Shown one piece after another: positions 1-6,084 of a stretch of DNA of 7,912 nt. A program made the position numbers and the translations under genes. The notes beneath the pieces are model-generated. The model was not told where the DNA came from, did not search any database, and saw nothing but the letters and a program-made list of their open reading frames with translations. The stretch covers positions 1-7,912 of the forward strand of contig CAMAUG010000178.1 in assembly GCA_945861255.1 (NCBI GenBank), given 5' to 3'. The first letter of the stretch is position 1. Each line of letters starts with the position of its first letter. This stretch comes from Candidatus Sulfopaludibacter sp. SbA3 (GTDB lineage: Bacteria; Acidobacteriota; Terriglobia; Bryobacterales; Bryobacteraceae).

Positions 1-2
1 TA

Positions 3-281
3 TTTAATGGGGGCGCGGTCGACTATCAGTTGAACATCAGCAGCAGTAGCGCCTCCGTTTTCTTCGGCCTCGTCAGCACCACTCCCATCTCGCGGCTGTT
101 TATTGGGAATCTCTATAGTGGCAACAGCCCGATCCGTATTCTGAACTTCGAAACCGGCCAGAATCTTCCCGTAACCGAGACGCCTGAAGCATCCACGCTG
201 GCGATGATTGGAAGTGGCTTACTGCTGGTGCGCTTCCTGCGCAGGCCCGCGCTACGGAGGCTCGCTCAGCGCCCGTGGTGA
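3..281 (+). CDS. PEP-CTERM sorted surface/extracellular protein, C-terminal fragment
   Basis: The frame is open from the left edge of the window, so this is the 3' part of a longer gene; the TTG at 30 is not needed as a start. The visible 92 residues contain a beta-rich segment (FFGLVSTTPISRLFIGN) of the kind found near the C-terminus of many PEP-CTERM proteins. A canonical sorting signal follows: the PEAST motif, a hydrophobic stretch (LAMIGSGLLLV) and a basic cluster (RFLRR). By family knowledge, PEP-CTERM proteins are exported by Sec and processed at the inner membrane by an exosortase, usually in exopolysaccharide-producing Gram-negative bacteria. Two oddities are Ala instead of the second Pro (PEAST for PEPST) and a 12-residue tail after the first two arginines, where most family members stop. 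The main domain lies outside the window, so the specific function is unknown. Confidence 0.85.
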   Translation, partial: FNGGAVDYQLNISSSSASVFFGLVSTTPISRLFIGNLYSGNSPIRILNFETGQNLPVTETPEASTLAMIGSGLLLVRFLRRPALRRLAQRPW

Positions 282-308
282 ACCGAACATCCGCCTTGTA
301 GATTTTGT

Positions 309-323
309 CCGGCTCCCCGCCGG
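309..323 (+). repeat. Small hairpin after the PEP-CTERM gene
   Basis: CCGGC (309-313) pairs with GCCGG (319-323) around a 5-nt loop. It lies just upstream of the stronger hairpin at 326-363 and may form part of the same 3'-end structure. A 5-bp GC stem is weak evidence by itself. Confidence 0.35.
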
Positions 324-325
324 CT

Positions 326-363
326 GCGGCCCGATGCTGATTCTCCTCCCAGCATTGGGCCGC
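326..363 (+). terminator. 14-bp hairpin, likely transcription terminator or 3'-end structure
   Basis: GCGGCCCGATGCTG (326-339) pairs with CAGCATTGGGCCGC (350-363): 14 pairs with one G-T wobble and a 10-nt pyrimidine-rich loop. It starts 44 nt after the PEP-CTERM stop codon and lies well before the next gene at 457. There is no clean T-run after it (GATTCATCTT follows), so a textbook intrinsic terminator is not proven. A transcript-end protecting hairpin is the alternative. Confidence 0.6.
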
Positions 364-456
364 GATTCATCTTACCGGTCCCCGCGTCGTGAGCGGTGGT
401 CCCGGCCATGTTAGGATTGAACTTCACCCTCCTGCAGGATTTCAGCACCACCCGAC

Positions 457-879
457 ATGCTCACCACGGACGCTCCCGAAGGAATCGCCTCACAGACCAA
501 CGCCTCCGCGGCCGCTGCTCCTAAAATCATCGCGGTGCTTGAGGATCTGCTGTTCACCGTCAAGATCAACGAAGCGGCCAAACGTGCATCCGTGCAGGTG
601 CGGTTCGTCAAGAGCGAGGTGGACGCGCTGCAGCAGGCCGCCGAGTCGCCGCGCCTGATCATCCTGGACCTGAACTGCACCAGTGTCGATCCGCTGCAGC
701 TCATCCGAGCTCTCAAGAGCAGCGCGCCGGCCAGTACTGTCCCGATGATCGGCTATGTCTCGCACGTACAGGGCGAACTGAAGCTGCAAGCCCAGCAGGC
801 CGGTTGCAACATGGTGATGGCCAGGTCGGCGTTCTCGCAGAATCTACAGCAAATCATGCAACGCTACTCTGCTGCCTGA
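457..879 (+). CDS. Stand-alone CheY-like receiver domain protein, atypical active site
   Basis: The 140-residue protein has an Ala-rich N-terminal leader (about 1-22) and then one receiver-like alpha/beta domain (about 23-137). No output domain follows. Against CheY, the acidic pair aligns with Glu29-Asp30 and the phospho-acceptor with Asp71 in LIILDLN. The Thr/Ser switch falls at or next to Val101-Ser102 in MIGYVSH. The conserved Lys is replaced by Arg123 (MARSAF instead of the usual K-P). The Asp is therefore kept while the phosphate-contacting Lys is not, so phosphorylation may be altered or absent. No histidine kinase is adjacent. The ATG at 457 has no strong Shine-Dalgarno sequence; the nearest purine stretch (AGGAT, 436-440) is too far away. 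A regulatory or adaptor role is inferred from the fold only. Confidence 0.75.
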   Translation: MLTTDAPEGIASQTNASAAAAPKIIAVLEDLLFTVKINEAAKRASVQVRFVKSEVDALQQAAESPRLIILDLNCTSVDPLQLIRALKSSAPASTVPMIGYVSHVQGELKLQAQQAGCNMVMARSAFSQNLQQIMQRYSAA

Positions 880-884
880 AGCGC

Positions 885-907
885 GGGCGCCTGAGGCGTC
901 GGCGCCC
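885..907. terminator. Hairpin between convergent genes, possible bidirectional terminator
   Basis: GGGCGCC (885-891) pairs perfectly with GGCGCCC (901-907) around a 9-nt loop. It occupies almost the whole 29-bp gap between the stop of the receiver protein (879) and the stop of the minus-strand gene (909). That position suits a shared terminator, although neither strand shows a good T-run. Confidence 0.55.
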
Positions 908-908
908 A

Positions 909-1481
909 TCAGTCCTTCCTGCGATCTCCGGAACGCCGTAGCTTTTCGTAATCCGCGGCCAATTGCCGGGTGATTTTGTCCGCCACGTCCGCGCTTGCGC
1001 CGCGAAACTTGGCCCCGTTGCTTTCCTGCGTGGTGGACCACATCACGTCCCCGTCTTTGTTCACCAGCCGCACCGCCGCCAACGCTTCGTGCTTCCGTTC
1101 ACGAACGCTGAGGGACTCGCTTTCACCCGCGCCCTGGCTCAACGCGCGCCCCACGCGACTCCGTCCGAAGCCGCTCGAGACCGAGGCGCTGCCCCGTCCG
1201 CTCTCTCCTTCCGAAGACGAAAATGTGTCGGTGTATACCAGATCTTCAGCCGCGCCGCGCAAGAAGGCGTCGGCGCGATCGGCGTTTTCGGTCAACACGA
1301 ACAGCTTGGAATTCTGCAGGCTGGCGATCAGCAAATCACGCATCTGCGCGGCGGTTTCGCCGCCGGTCAAACGATCCACATAAACGCGTTTCACGCCCAG
1401 CAATTGTCCCGGCATCTCCTCCGGCGCTTGCGCCATTATCAAGGAGGCTCCCAGCAACAGCGTCATCGGTGCAGCGTTCAT
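909..1481 (-). CDS. Small exported protein of unknown function (CsgG-like pattern suspected)
   Basis: A 190-residue protein with a short hydrophobic N-terminus (TLLLGASLIMAQA) that looks like a Sec signal peptide cleaved near residue 19. Residues 30-85 alternate strands and helices: VKRVYVDRLTGG, a helix rich in Leu and Ala, KLFVLTENADRADAFLRG. A Ser/Gly-rich low-complexity stretch follows (88-125), then a strand pair (AAVRLVNKDGDVMWSTT) and a terminal amphipathic helix. This order (target strand, ADAFLRG, then 'vRLV..dG.v.W') recalls CsgG/LpoB-like periplasmic domains, but that is a weak inference. I recognise no catalytic motif. Its ATG (1479-1481) overlaps the stop of the upstream gene as ATGA, with a purine-rich GGGGAAGGG just before it, so the two should be cotranscribed and translationally coupled. 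Confidence 0.75.
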   Translation of the reverse strand: MNAAPMTLLLGASLIMAQAPEEMPGQLLGVKRVYVDRLTGGETAAQMRDLLIASLQNSKLFVLTENADRADAFLRGAAEDLVYTDTFSSSEGESGRGSASVSSGFGRSRVGRALSQGAGESESLSVRERKHEALAAVRLVNKDGDVMWSTTQESNGAKFRGASADVADKITRQLAADYEKLRRSGDRRKD

Positions 1482-1918
1482 CCCTTCCCCGCCTTTCTGG
1501 CCTCCAGATCCTGATACTGAATCTTCAGCCCTGTCCGCGCCTCCAAAATCACCAGCGTGGCGCGAATTCCGTTCTTGTTCACGCGAAACACCAGCGCCTG
1601 CTGTTTTCCTTCGTCGTCGGTGTAGCCCAGACTCAAATAGTGCTTGCGCTTCTTCGCCAGCAGGAACATAGGTGAAATCACGATTGCCTCAATCAAACGG
1701 CGGTCCACCTTCTGCCCATACTCCAGCAGATTGATGCGATCGTAGGCCAGGCGCACCCGCCCGCTCTTCCCATAGAACGCAAAGTATTGACTGTCGCCGG
1801 TGTCGATGACGCCCTCGCGTCCGCTTTCCAGAGCCGGCTCCGTTCCACCCACGTATTCCGCCCGGGTTTGCGCGATCGCGCCCGCACTGATGAACAGGAT
1901 TGAAAGGCACAGCCGCAT
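1478..1918 (-). CDS. Small exported protein of unknown function, first gene of a two-gene operon
   Basis: The frame is open to 2107, but the N-terminal part is Arg-rich and unconvincing. The ATG at 1916-1918 begins a clean signal peptide (MRLCLSILFISAGAIAQ, cleaved near residue 17), giving 146 residues; the ATG at 1931-1933 is a possible alternative. The mature part has YVGGT near its start, a beta-rich middle (YFAFYG, VRLAYDRINLLEYGQKV), then ISPMFLLAKKRKHYLSLGYTDD, a strand-rich QQALVFRV and a basic C-terminus with LEARTG. I recall similar proteins in acidobacterial genomes but no function, and no enzymatic motif is visible. The KKRKH cluster after a hydrophobic SPMFLL could be a binding surface. 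It overlaps the following exported gene by 4 bp, so the two products probably work in the same compartment. Confidence 0.75.
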   Translation of the reverse strand: MRLCLSILFISAGAIAQTRAEYVGGTEPALESGREGVIDTGDSQYFAFYGKSGRVRLAYDRINLLEYGQKVDRRLIEAIVISPMFLLAKKRKHYLSLGYTDDEGKQQALVFRVNKNGIRATLVILEARTGLKIQYQDLEARKAGKG

Positions 1919-2136
1919 AGTCCACCGGTGCATGTGAACTAGTTGCCGCAGGAGGCAAACATTCTCTATGTTTCTGACATGCATTCGCCGGCCGGTCCGC
2001 TGCGCCACTTGGGGAGCCGTTTCGGCTTGCCGCCATGGCGTGCGCCGCCATTGTTTCCGTGCCGCCGGATATCGATCCCCTGGCTGCACGCCCGGCGCCG
2101 CCGCCACAGGGGGCCGTTTCAGTTAGACTGGCGGGC
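1919..2136. promoter_or_regulatory. Divergent intergenic region, promoters expected but only weakly visible
   Basis: This 218-bp gap separates the start codons of the minus-strand operon and the epoxide hydrolase, so it must hold both promoters. The only candidate I would single out is TAGACT (2124-2129) on the plus strand, a 4/6 match to a -10 box ending 7 nt before the ATG at 2137, without a convincing -35. A small hairpin (AGCCG-TTT-CGGCT, 2015-2027) is present. No separate gene is supported here. Confidence 0.4.
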
Positions 2137-3354
2137 ATGGCCTCCACCAGACGCACCGTGATCGCGGCGCTCGCCGCAGCACCAGCTTATTTATGCGCGC
2201 AGTCATCGACGCCCCGGCCCTTCAAGATCGCCGTGCCCCGAGAGACGCTCAATCGGATTCTACGACGCGTCCGTGAGACCCGCTTCCCTGAACCGATCGG
2301 CGGCACGGGCGGCTGGCAGTATGGCGTCAGCTACGGATATCTCAAGGATCTGACGGCGTATTGGACAACTCAATTCGATTGGCGCAAGTCCGAAGCGAAG
2401 CTCAACCGCTACCCGCAATTCATGGCGCGCGTGGACGATTTCGATATCCACTTCTATCATGTGCGGGGACGCGGCCCTCGGCCCATGCCGCTGGTTCTCA
2501 CGCACGGCTGGCCCGGATCCGTGGCTGAATTCATGGACGTGACCGGTCCGCTTGCCGATCCGGTTGGGCACGGTGGGAACGCCGATGACTCATTCGACCT
2601 GGTGATCCCTTCCCTACCCGGCTTCGGCTATTCTTCGAAGCCCGCGGGTAAGCCCGTTGGACCGGCCACTGTCGCGCGCCTGTGGCACAAGTTGATGACG
2701 CAGGTCCTGGGCTACCAGCGCTTCGGCGCGCAGGGCGGCGACTGGGGCAGCGCGATCACCACGCAGCTGGCCGCGCAATTTCCGAATTCGTTGATCGGCA
2801 TTCACCTCAACTCCGGCGGCGCTCGTCCCGCTCCGGAGGCCGAGCAAACCGAGGAAGAGCGGGCCTACCTGCGCGCGGCTGCGGTATACGCCCGCAACGA
2901 GTTCGACTACTTCTATGAACAAACGCGTAAACCCCAAACCGTGGGCTTCGCGCTGGCCGACAACCCGCTCGGTACCGCGGCATGGATCGTCGAGAAGCTA
3001 AAAGTCTGGAGCGATTCCGGCGACAATCTTGACCAGACACTCACCAAGGATCAGGTACTGACGAACGTCATGTGGTATCTGGTGACGCAGACCGAAAGTT
3101 CGGCGGTCTGGATCTATCGTGGAAACGCGGACGACCCGGCCGCACCCCGTGGCAAGATTACGGTCCCGACGGGCTTCGCGGCGTTTCCGAAAGAAATGGT
3201 CAACCTGGCAGCCCCGCGGGTGATGTTGGAGCGCGATTACAACCTTGTTCATTACACGAAGATGCCGCGCGGTGGGCATTTCGCGGCGTTTGAGCAACCC
3301 CAGCTCTTCGTGGACGACGTACGCGCATTCTTCCGCAAGGTGCGCGCGGCATGA
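2137..3354 (+). CDS. Epoxide hydrolase, alpha/beta-hydrolase fold, Tat-type signal
   Basis: Hydrolyses epoxides to vicinal diols through a covalent ester intermediate. From the ATG at 2137 the protein has 405 residues, usual for this family. Residues 1-22 (ASTRRTVIAALAAAPAYLCAQ) form a twin-arginine-like signal. Residues about 28-113 match the epoxide hydrolase N-terminal (EHN) region. The oxyanion motif HGWPGS starts at His123, and the nucleophile is Asp202 in GGDWGS. Cap-domain tyrosines are probably Tyr258 and Tyr327 (WIYRGN). The relay acid is probably Glu353 in FPKEM, by alignment to Asp348 of the Aspergillus niger enzyme, and the base is His381 in PRGGHFAAFEQP. All catalytic parts are present, so it should be active. 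Many family members are cytosolic, so export is notable. An in-frame start at 2035 would bury the Tat signal inside a Pro/Ala-rich extension and is less likely. The natural substrate is unknown; detoxification or catabolism is inferred. Confidence 0.93.
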   Translation: MASTRRTVIAALAAAPAYLCAQSSTPRPFKIAVPRETLNRILRRVRETRFPEPIGGTGGWQYGVSYGYLKDLTAYWTTQFDWRKSEAKLNRYPQFMARVDDFDIHFYHVRGRGPRPMPLVLTHGWPGSVAEFMDVTGPLADPVGHGGNADDSFDLVIPSLPGFGYSSKPAGKPVGPATVARLWHKLMTQVLGYQRFGAQGGDWGSAITTQLAAQFPNSLIGIHLNSGGARPAPEAEQTEEERAYLRAAAVYARNEFDYFYEQTRKPQTVGFALADNPLGTAAWIVEKLKVWSDSGDNLDQTLTKDQVLTNVMWYLVTQTESSAVWIYRGNADDPAAPRGKITVPTGFAAFPKEMVNLAAPRVMLERDYNLVHYTKMPRGGHFAAFEQPQLFVDDVRAFFRKVRAA

Positions 3355-3356
3355 AG

Positions 3357-3400
3357 CGCCGTTGCGAGTCCGCGGCACTCGCGTAATGGCGGCAACGGCG
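3357..3400 (+). terminator. Nested hairpin directly after the epoxide hydrolase stop codon
   Basis: CGCCGTTGC (3357-3365) pairs perfectly with GCAACGGCG (3392-3400). Inside it GAGT (3366-3369) pairs with ACTC (3377-3380); alternatively GCGAGT/ACTCGC (3364-3369/3377-3382) forms alone. The structure starts 2 nt after the TGA at 3352-3354. No T-run follows (TAACGCGCGCC), so it may stabilise the mRNA end or act in factor-dependent termination. Confidence 0.6.
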
Positions 3401-3454
3401 TAACGCGCGCCAAGAGCGCCGGAATTCACAAAGGAGCGTGCGCGCGCTGCCGAA

Positions 3455-3478
3455 CGGCCGGCCCCATGGTACCGGCCG
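3455..3478. terminator. GC-rich hairpin between convergent genes
   Basis: CGGCCGG (3455-3461) pairs with CCGGCCG (3472-3478) around a 10-nt loop containing CCATGG. It lies 25 bp beyond the stop of the minus-strand cytochrome gene and could end that transcript. No T-run is seen. Confidence 0.4.
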
Positions 3479-3502
3479 CGCGAGGAAATCGGGGGAGAGA
3501 AG

Positions 3503-3862
3503 CTACGGCTTGGCAGCGGCGGGCGGCGGAGGCAACATTTCCGGCTCGGTCTGGCCGCGGTGGCAGGTCCAGCAGCCCACATGCGGCTTGCCATCGGGGA
3601 AACGGCCATTCACATCGCCGAGCATCCGCATCATCATGCGGGCGACTTCCTTTTTCGGATTGTCATCACTGGCGAAATCGCCTTGCACGTGACAATACAT
3701 GCAATTCACGCCGAGGCTGGCGGTGAAGCCAGTCATTACCTGGCGAATATTGGCGTCCGCCGGCAGGATCTTCAGGTTCTTGGGCGGGCCAGGGGCTTTC
3801 TTTTCCTGAGCTACCGCGGTCATGGACAGTGCAAGTACAAGTGATGCGATGAGTATGCGCAT
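3503..3862 (-). CDS. Exported two-haem c-type cytochrome, reaction-centre cytochrome-like
   Basis: A periplasmic electron carrier. From the ATG at 3860-3862 it has 119 residues: a signal peptide (MRILIASLVLALSMTAVAQ, cleaved near 19), then two haem-binding motifs, CMYCH (54-58) and CWTCH (97-101). Candidate axial methionines are Met43, 11 residues before the first Cys, and one of Met76-Met80, 17-21 residues before the second. A Met-bearing helix preceding each CxxCH is the arrangement of the photosynthetic reaction-centre cytochrome subunit family (CytoC_RC), as is the PPKNLKIL opening. The family protein has four haems, so this is a half-size relative of the sort common in non-phototrophic Acidobacteria; no reaction-centre genes are nearby. 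The C-terminus is Pro/Ala-rich. An in-frame start at 3907 would read through the promoter and is rejected. The redox partner is unknown. Confidence 0.9.
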   Translation of the reverse strand: MRILIASLVLALSMTAVAQEKKAPGPPKNLKILPADANIRQVMTGFTASLGVNCMYCHVQGDFASDDNPKKEVARMMMRMLGDVNGRFPDGKPHVGCWTCHRGQTEPEMLPPPPAAAKP

Positions 3863-3869
3863 GGATGAA

Positions 3870-3897
3870 ATTATACACAATGTCGGGCGCCCGGCAA
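3870..3897 (-). promoter_or_regulatory. Sigma-70-type promoter of the cytochrome gene, apparently leaderless
   Basis: On the minus strand a perfect TATAAT (3870-3875) is preceded after 16 nt by TTGCCG (3892-3897), a 4/6 match to the -35 consensus. The -10 box ends only 7 nt before the ATG at 3862, so transcription should begin at or next to the A of the start codon. No Shine-Dalgarno sequence is present, which agrees with a leaderless mRNA. Confidence 0.7.
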
Positions 3898-4006
3898 AAG
3901 CGCGCACCGGCTGGAGCGGTGCCTGTATTCGCGGAAACTGGCCCTTTCCAAGCGCGGCCAGATGGCCTGCTTGCGCCGTGCACCTTCAGGCTGCCACCCT
4001 GGGATA

Positions 4007-5242
4007 GTGCGTATTGCTTGTCTGGCGCTCGGCTTGCTTGTCATCGGTGGGCCCGGGTTTGCCCAGCAACAGACCCACATCGACACATTCGAGAAAGTTT
4101 GGACCACCATTCGCGACCAGCATTGGGAGGTGAAGCCCGGCGGCCTCGAATGGGACGTAATCCACCATGAATTCCGGCCCCGCATCGAGCAGGCCAAGGA
4201 CGCCGAGGCGGCCCGCGCAATCATCCGCGAAATGTTGGGGCGCTTGCATCAGACACACTTTACCGTCGTTCCGGCCGCGGCATACGTGAACGGGGATAAT
4301 GGCGGGAGCGGCGGCGGATGGCCTGGGTTTGAAGTCCGGGTGCTGGAAGGCCGGGTGATCGTGGTCGAAGCCGTCGAGAAGTCGCCGGTACGGCCCGGCG
4401 CGGAGATCGTGAGCGTGAGCGGTGTGAAGCTGGCTCCACTGGCTGCGCGGTTAGCCGCCGATCCGGCCATCAGCGGCTTGACGCTGCAACGTACGATCAC
4501 GGAGCGGCTGACAGGTCCCGTCGGCACAAGCAAACAGATCGAAATCCTGGACGGCGCGGGCGCAGTGAGCACCGTCGGAGTGACGCTCACCGAGCCGCGT
4601 GGCAATCTGGCGGGCTTCGGTAGCCTGCCGCCGCAGCGCGTGTGGTTTGAAGCGAAGCGCCTGGGCAACACCGGCTATCTTCGTTTCAACGAATTTCTAG
4701 ACCTGGTCCGCATGATGGGCCAGTTCGGCCATGCCATTGAGGAATGCGCCAGGTGCGACGGCCTGGTCATCGATCTTCGCGGAAACCCCGGCGGCATCGG
4801 CGCGATGGCCATGGGCATGGCGGGTTTCTTGACCGATAAACCAAATCTGCGTCTGGGGACCATGTATATGCGCGGCGCCACCCTCAATTTCGTCATCAAT
4901 CCGCGGGCGGAGGCATATACCGGCCCGGTGGCGATTCTGGTCGACGGGCTGTCGGCCTCCACTTCTGAAATCTTCGCCGGCGGCTTGCAGGACATCGGAC
5001 GAGCGCGCGTGTTCGGCACAAAGACGGCAGGCGCCGCACTGCCTTCGGTCTTCACGCGCCTGCCGAACGGCGATGGTTTTCAATACGCTGTGGCGAATTA
5101 CATCTCCGAGGGGGGTAAGCCCCTGGAGGGCAACGGCGTTACGCCCGATATAGAGGTGAGGCTCACGCGCGACGGCTTGTTGGCAGGCCGCGATGCGGTG
5201 CTCGAAGCGGCGCTTGCTTGGATACGGAGGGCGAAACAATGA
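4007..5242 (+). CDS. Exported S41-family serine peptidase with PDZ-like domain
   Basis: C-terminal processing/tricorn-type protease expected in the periplasm. I chose the GTG at 4007 (411 residues) because it yields a compact signal peptide (MRIACLALGLLVIGGPGFAQ); an ATG at 3962 would add 15 residues. Residues about 22-95 form the helical N-terminal part, ending with LHQTHFTVVP (His84). Residues 105-180 look like a PDZ domain (GFEVRVLEGRVIVVEAV, RPGAEIVSVSG). The S41 core follows, with VIDLRGNPGG (about 253-263) and LSASTSEIFAGGLQDIGRAR, where Ser318 is the likely nucleophile. In CtpA-type enzymes Lys sits 25 residues after this Ser; here that position is Ala343 (GTKTAGAAL). The Ser-Lys dyad is therefore absent and a tricorn-like Ser-His mechanism with His84 is more plausible. 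It shares an ATGA overlap with the next gene, so the two form an operon. Confidence 0.88.
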   Translation: MRIACLALGLLVIGGPGFAQQQTHIDTFEKVWTTIRDQHWEVKPGGLEWDVIHHEFRPRIEQAKDAEAARAIIREMLGRLHQTHFTVVPAAAYVNGDNGGSGGGWPGFEVRVLEGRVIVVEAVEKSPVRPGAEIVSVSGVKLAPLAARLAADPAISGLTLQRTITERLTGPVGTSKQIEILDGAGAVSTVGVTLTEPRGNLAGFGSLPPQRVWFEAKRLGNTGYLRFNEFLDLVRMMGQFGHAIEECARCDGLVIDLRGNPGGIGAMAMGMAGFLTDKPNLRLGTMYMRGATLNFVINPRAEAYTGPVAILVDGLSASTSEIFAGGLQDIGRARVFGTKTAGAALPSVFTRLPNGDGFQYAVANYISEGGKPLEGNGVTPDIEVRLTRDGLLAGRDAVLEAALAWIRRAKQ

Positions 5243-6036
5243 TGTCGGCAGCCGTACTACGGACCCGGAGAGCAGCGCTGCCGGTGCTGGCAGCCGCGAT
5301 GTTGTCCGCCGCGTCTGCGTTGGCCCAGACGCCGCCATCGGCCGCATCCATCCTCGACCGTTACGTGCAGGTCACCGGCGGGCGCGCCGCCTATGAACGC
5401 CACACCACGGAAGTGCTGACCGGCACCATCGAATTTCCGGCTCAGGGATTGCACGGAAAGCTCAAGCGCTATGCGATGGCCCCGGACAAGGAATACTCAG
5501 TGGTGGAATTGGAAGCGCTCGGCAAGATCGAAAGCGGCGTCCACAGCGGTGTACCGTGGGAGAAATCCGTAATTCTCGGCCCCCGCATCAAGGCCGGCCC
5601 GGAGAAGGAACAGTCGCTGCGCGAGGCCCGTTTCAACGGGCCCACCGAGTGGCGCAAGATTTACGCCAAGGTGGAAATGGCGGGCGTGACCAACATCGGC
5701 GGCGATGAGTGCTACGAAGTGGTTCTTTCGCCAGCCGCGGGGAACGCGGAGCACCAGTTCTATTCACGCAAGACCGGATTGCTGGTCCGCACCACCATGA
5801 CCGCAGTCAGTCAGATGGGCGATGTGCAGGTGGAAGTGAACGTTTCCGATTACCAGAACTTCGGCGGCATCCTATTCCCTACGCGTTCCGAACAGAAGGC
5901 CGCGGGACAGCAAGTCGTCATTACCGTGGAGAGCGTCGGCGTCAACGAAGCAATTCCCGCGGCGATCTTCGAGCCGCCGCCGGACATAGCGGCGATGATC
6001 CGCAAGCAAATCGCGGCGGCCGAGGGAAAGCTGTAA
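5239..6036 (+). CDS. Exported LolA-like / outer-membrane lipoprotein-sorting-like protein
   Basis: A 265-residue protein with a signal peptide after a basic n-region (LRTRRAALPVLAAAMLSAASALAQ, cleaved near residue 29). Next come a helix with the recurring ILDRYVQVTGG motif, a long series of alternating beta-strands (about 60-235) and a closing IFEPPPDI. Such half-barrel proteins are usually annotated as outer membrane lipoprotein-sorting-like or LolA/LolB-like in acidobacteria. The carrier role, binding lipid or lipoprotein acyl chains, is inferred from the fold type and not shown. The start is the ATG at 5239, with GGAGG (5226-5230) 8 nt upstream; this ATG overlaps the TGA of the S41 peptidase gene, giving translational coupling. 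An in-frame GTG-type start at 5218 lies upstream of the ribosome binding site and is rejected. The peptidase partner suggests work on envelope proteins. Confidence 0.75.
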   Translation: MMSAAVLRTRRAALPVLAAAMLSAASALAQTPPSAASILDRYVQVTGGRAAYERHTTEVLTGTIEFPAQGLHGKLKRYAMAPDKEYSVVELEALGKIESGVHSGVPWEKSVILGPRIKAGPEKEQSLREARFNGPTEWRKIYAKVEMAGVTNIGGDECYEVVLSPAAGNAEHQFYSRKTGLLVRTTMTAVSQMGDVQVEVNVSDYQNFGGILFPTRSEQKAAGQQVVITVESVGVNEAIPAAIFEPPPDIAAMIRKQIAAAEGKL

Positions 6037-6084
6037 CGACACACCCGCGGGCCTGAAAATGTGCCGCTTCCTGACGGCGGGACC

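Noticed and set aside
963..1514. Plus-strand open frames opposite the exported-protein operon
   Set aside because: The minus-strand genes have signal peptides, an ATGA overlap and sensible protein composition; the plus frames have none of these.
1919..2107. Earlier start for the minus-strand exported protein
   Set aside because: The extra residues are Arg-rich and would bury the signal peptide.
2035..2136. Earlier start for the epoxide hydrolase
   Set aside because: It adds a Pro/Ala-rich stretch before a twin-arginine signal that should be at the N-terminus.
3863..3907. Earlier start for the cytochrome
   Set aside because: The added codons run through the TATAAT/TTGCCG promoter and displace the signal peptide from the N-terminus.
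6037..6084. Terminator in the convergent gap after the LolA-like gene
   Set aside because: Only a 4-bp stem (GCCG/CGGC near 6063-6078) and the loop-less palindrome CCCGCGGG are visible, too weak to call.
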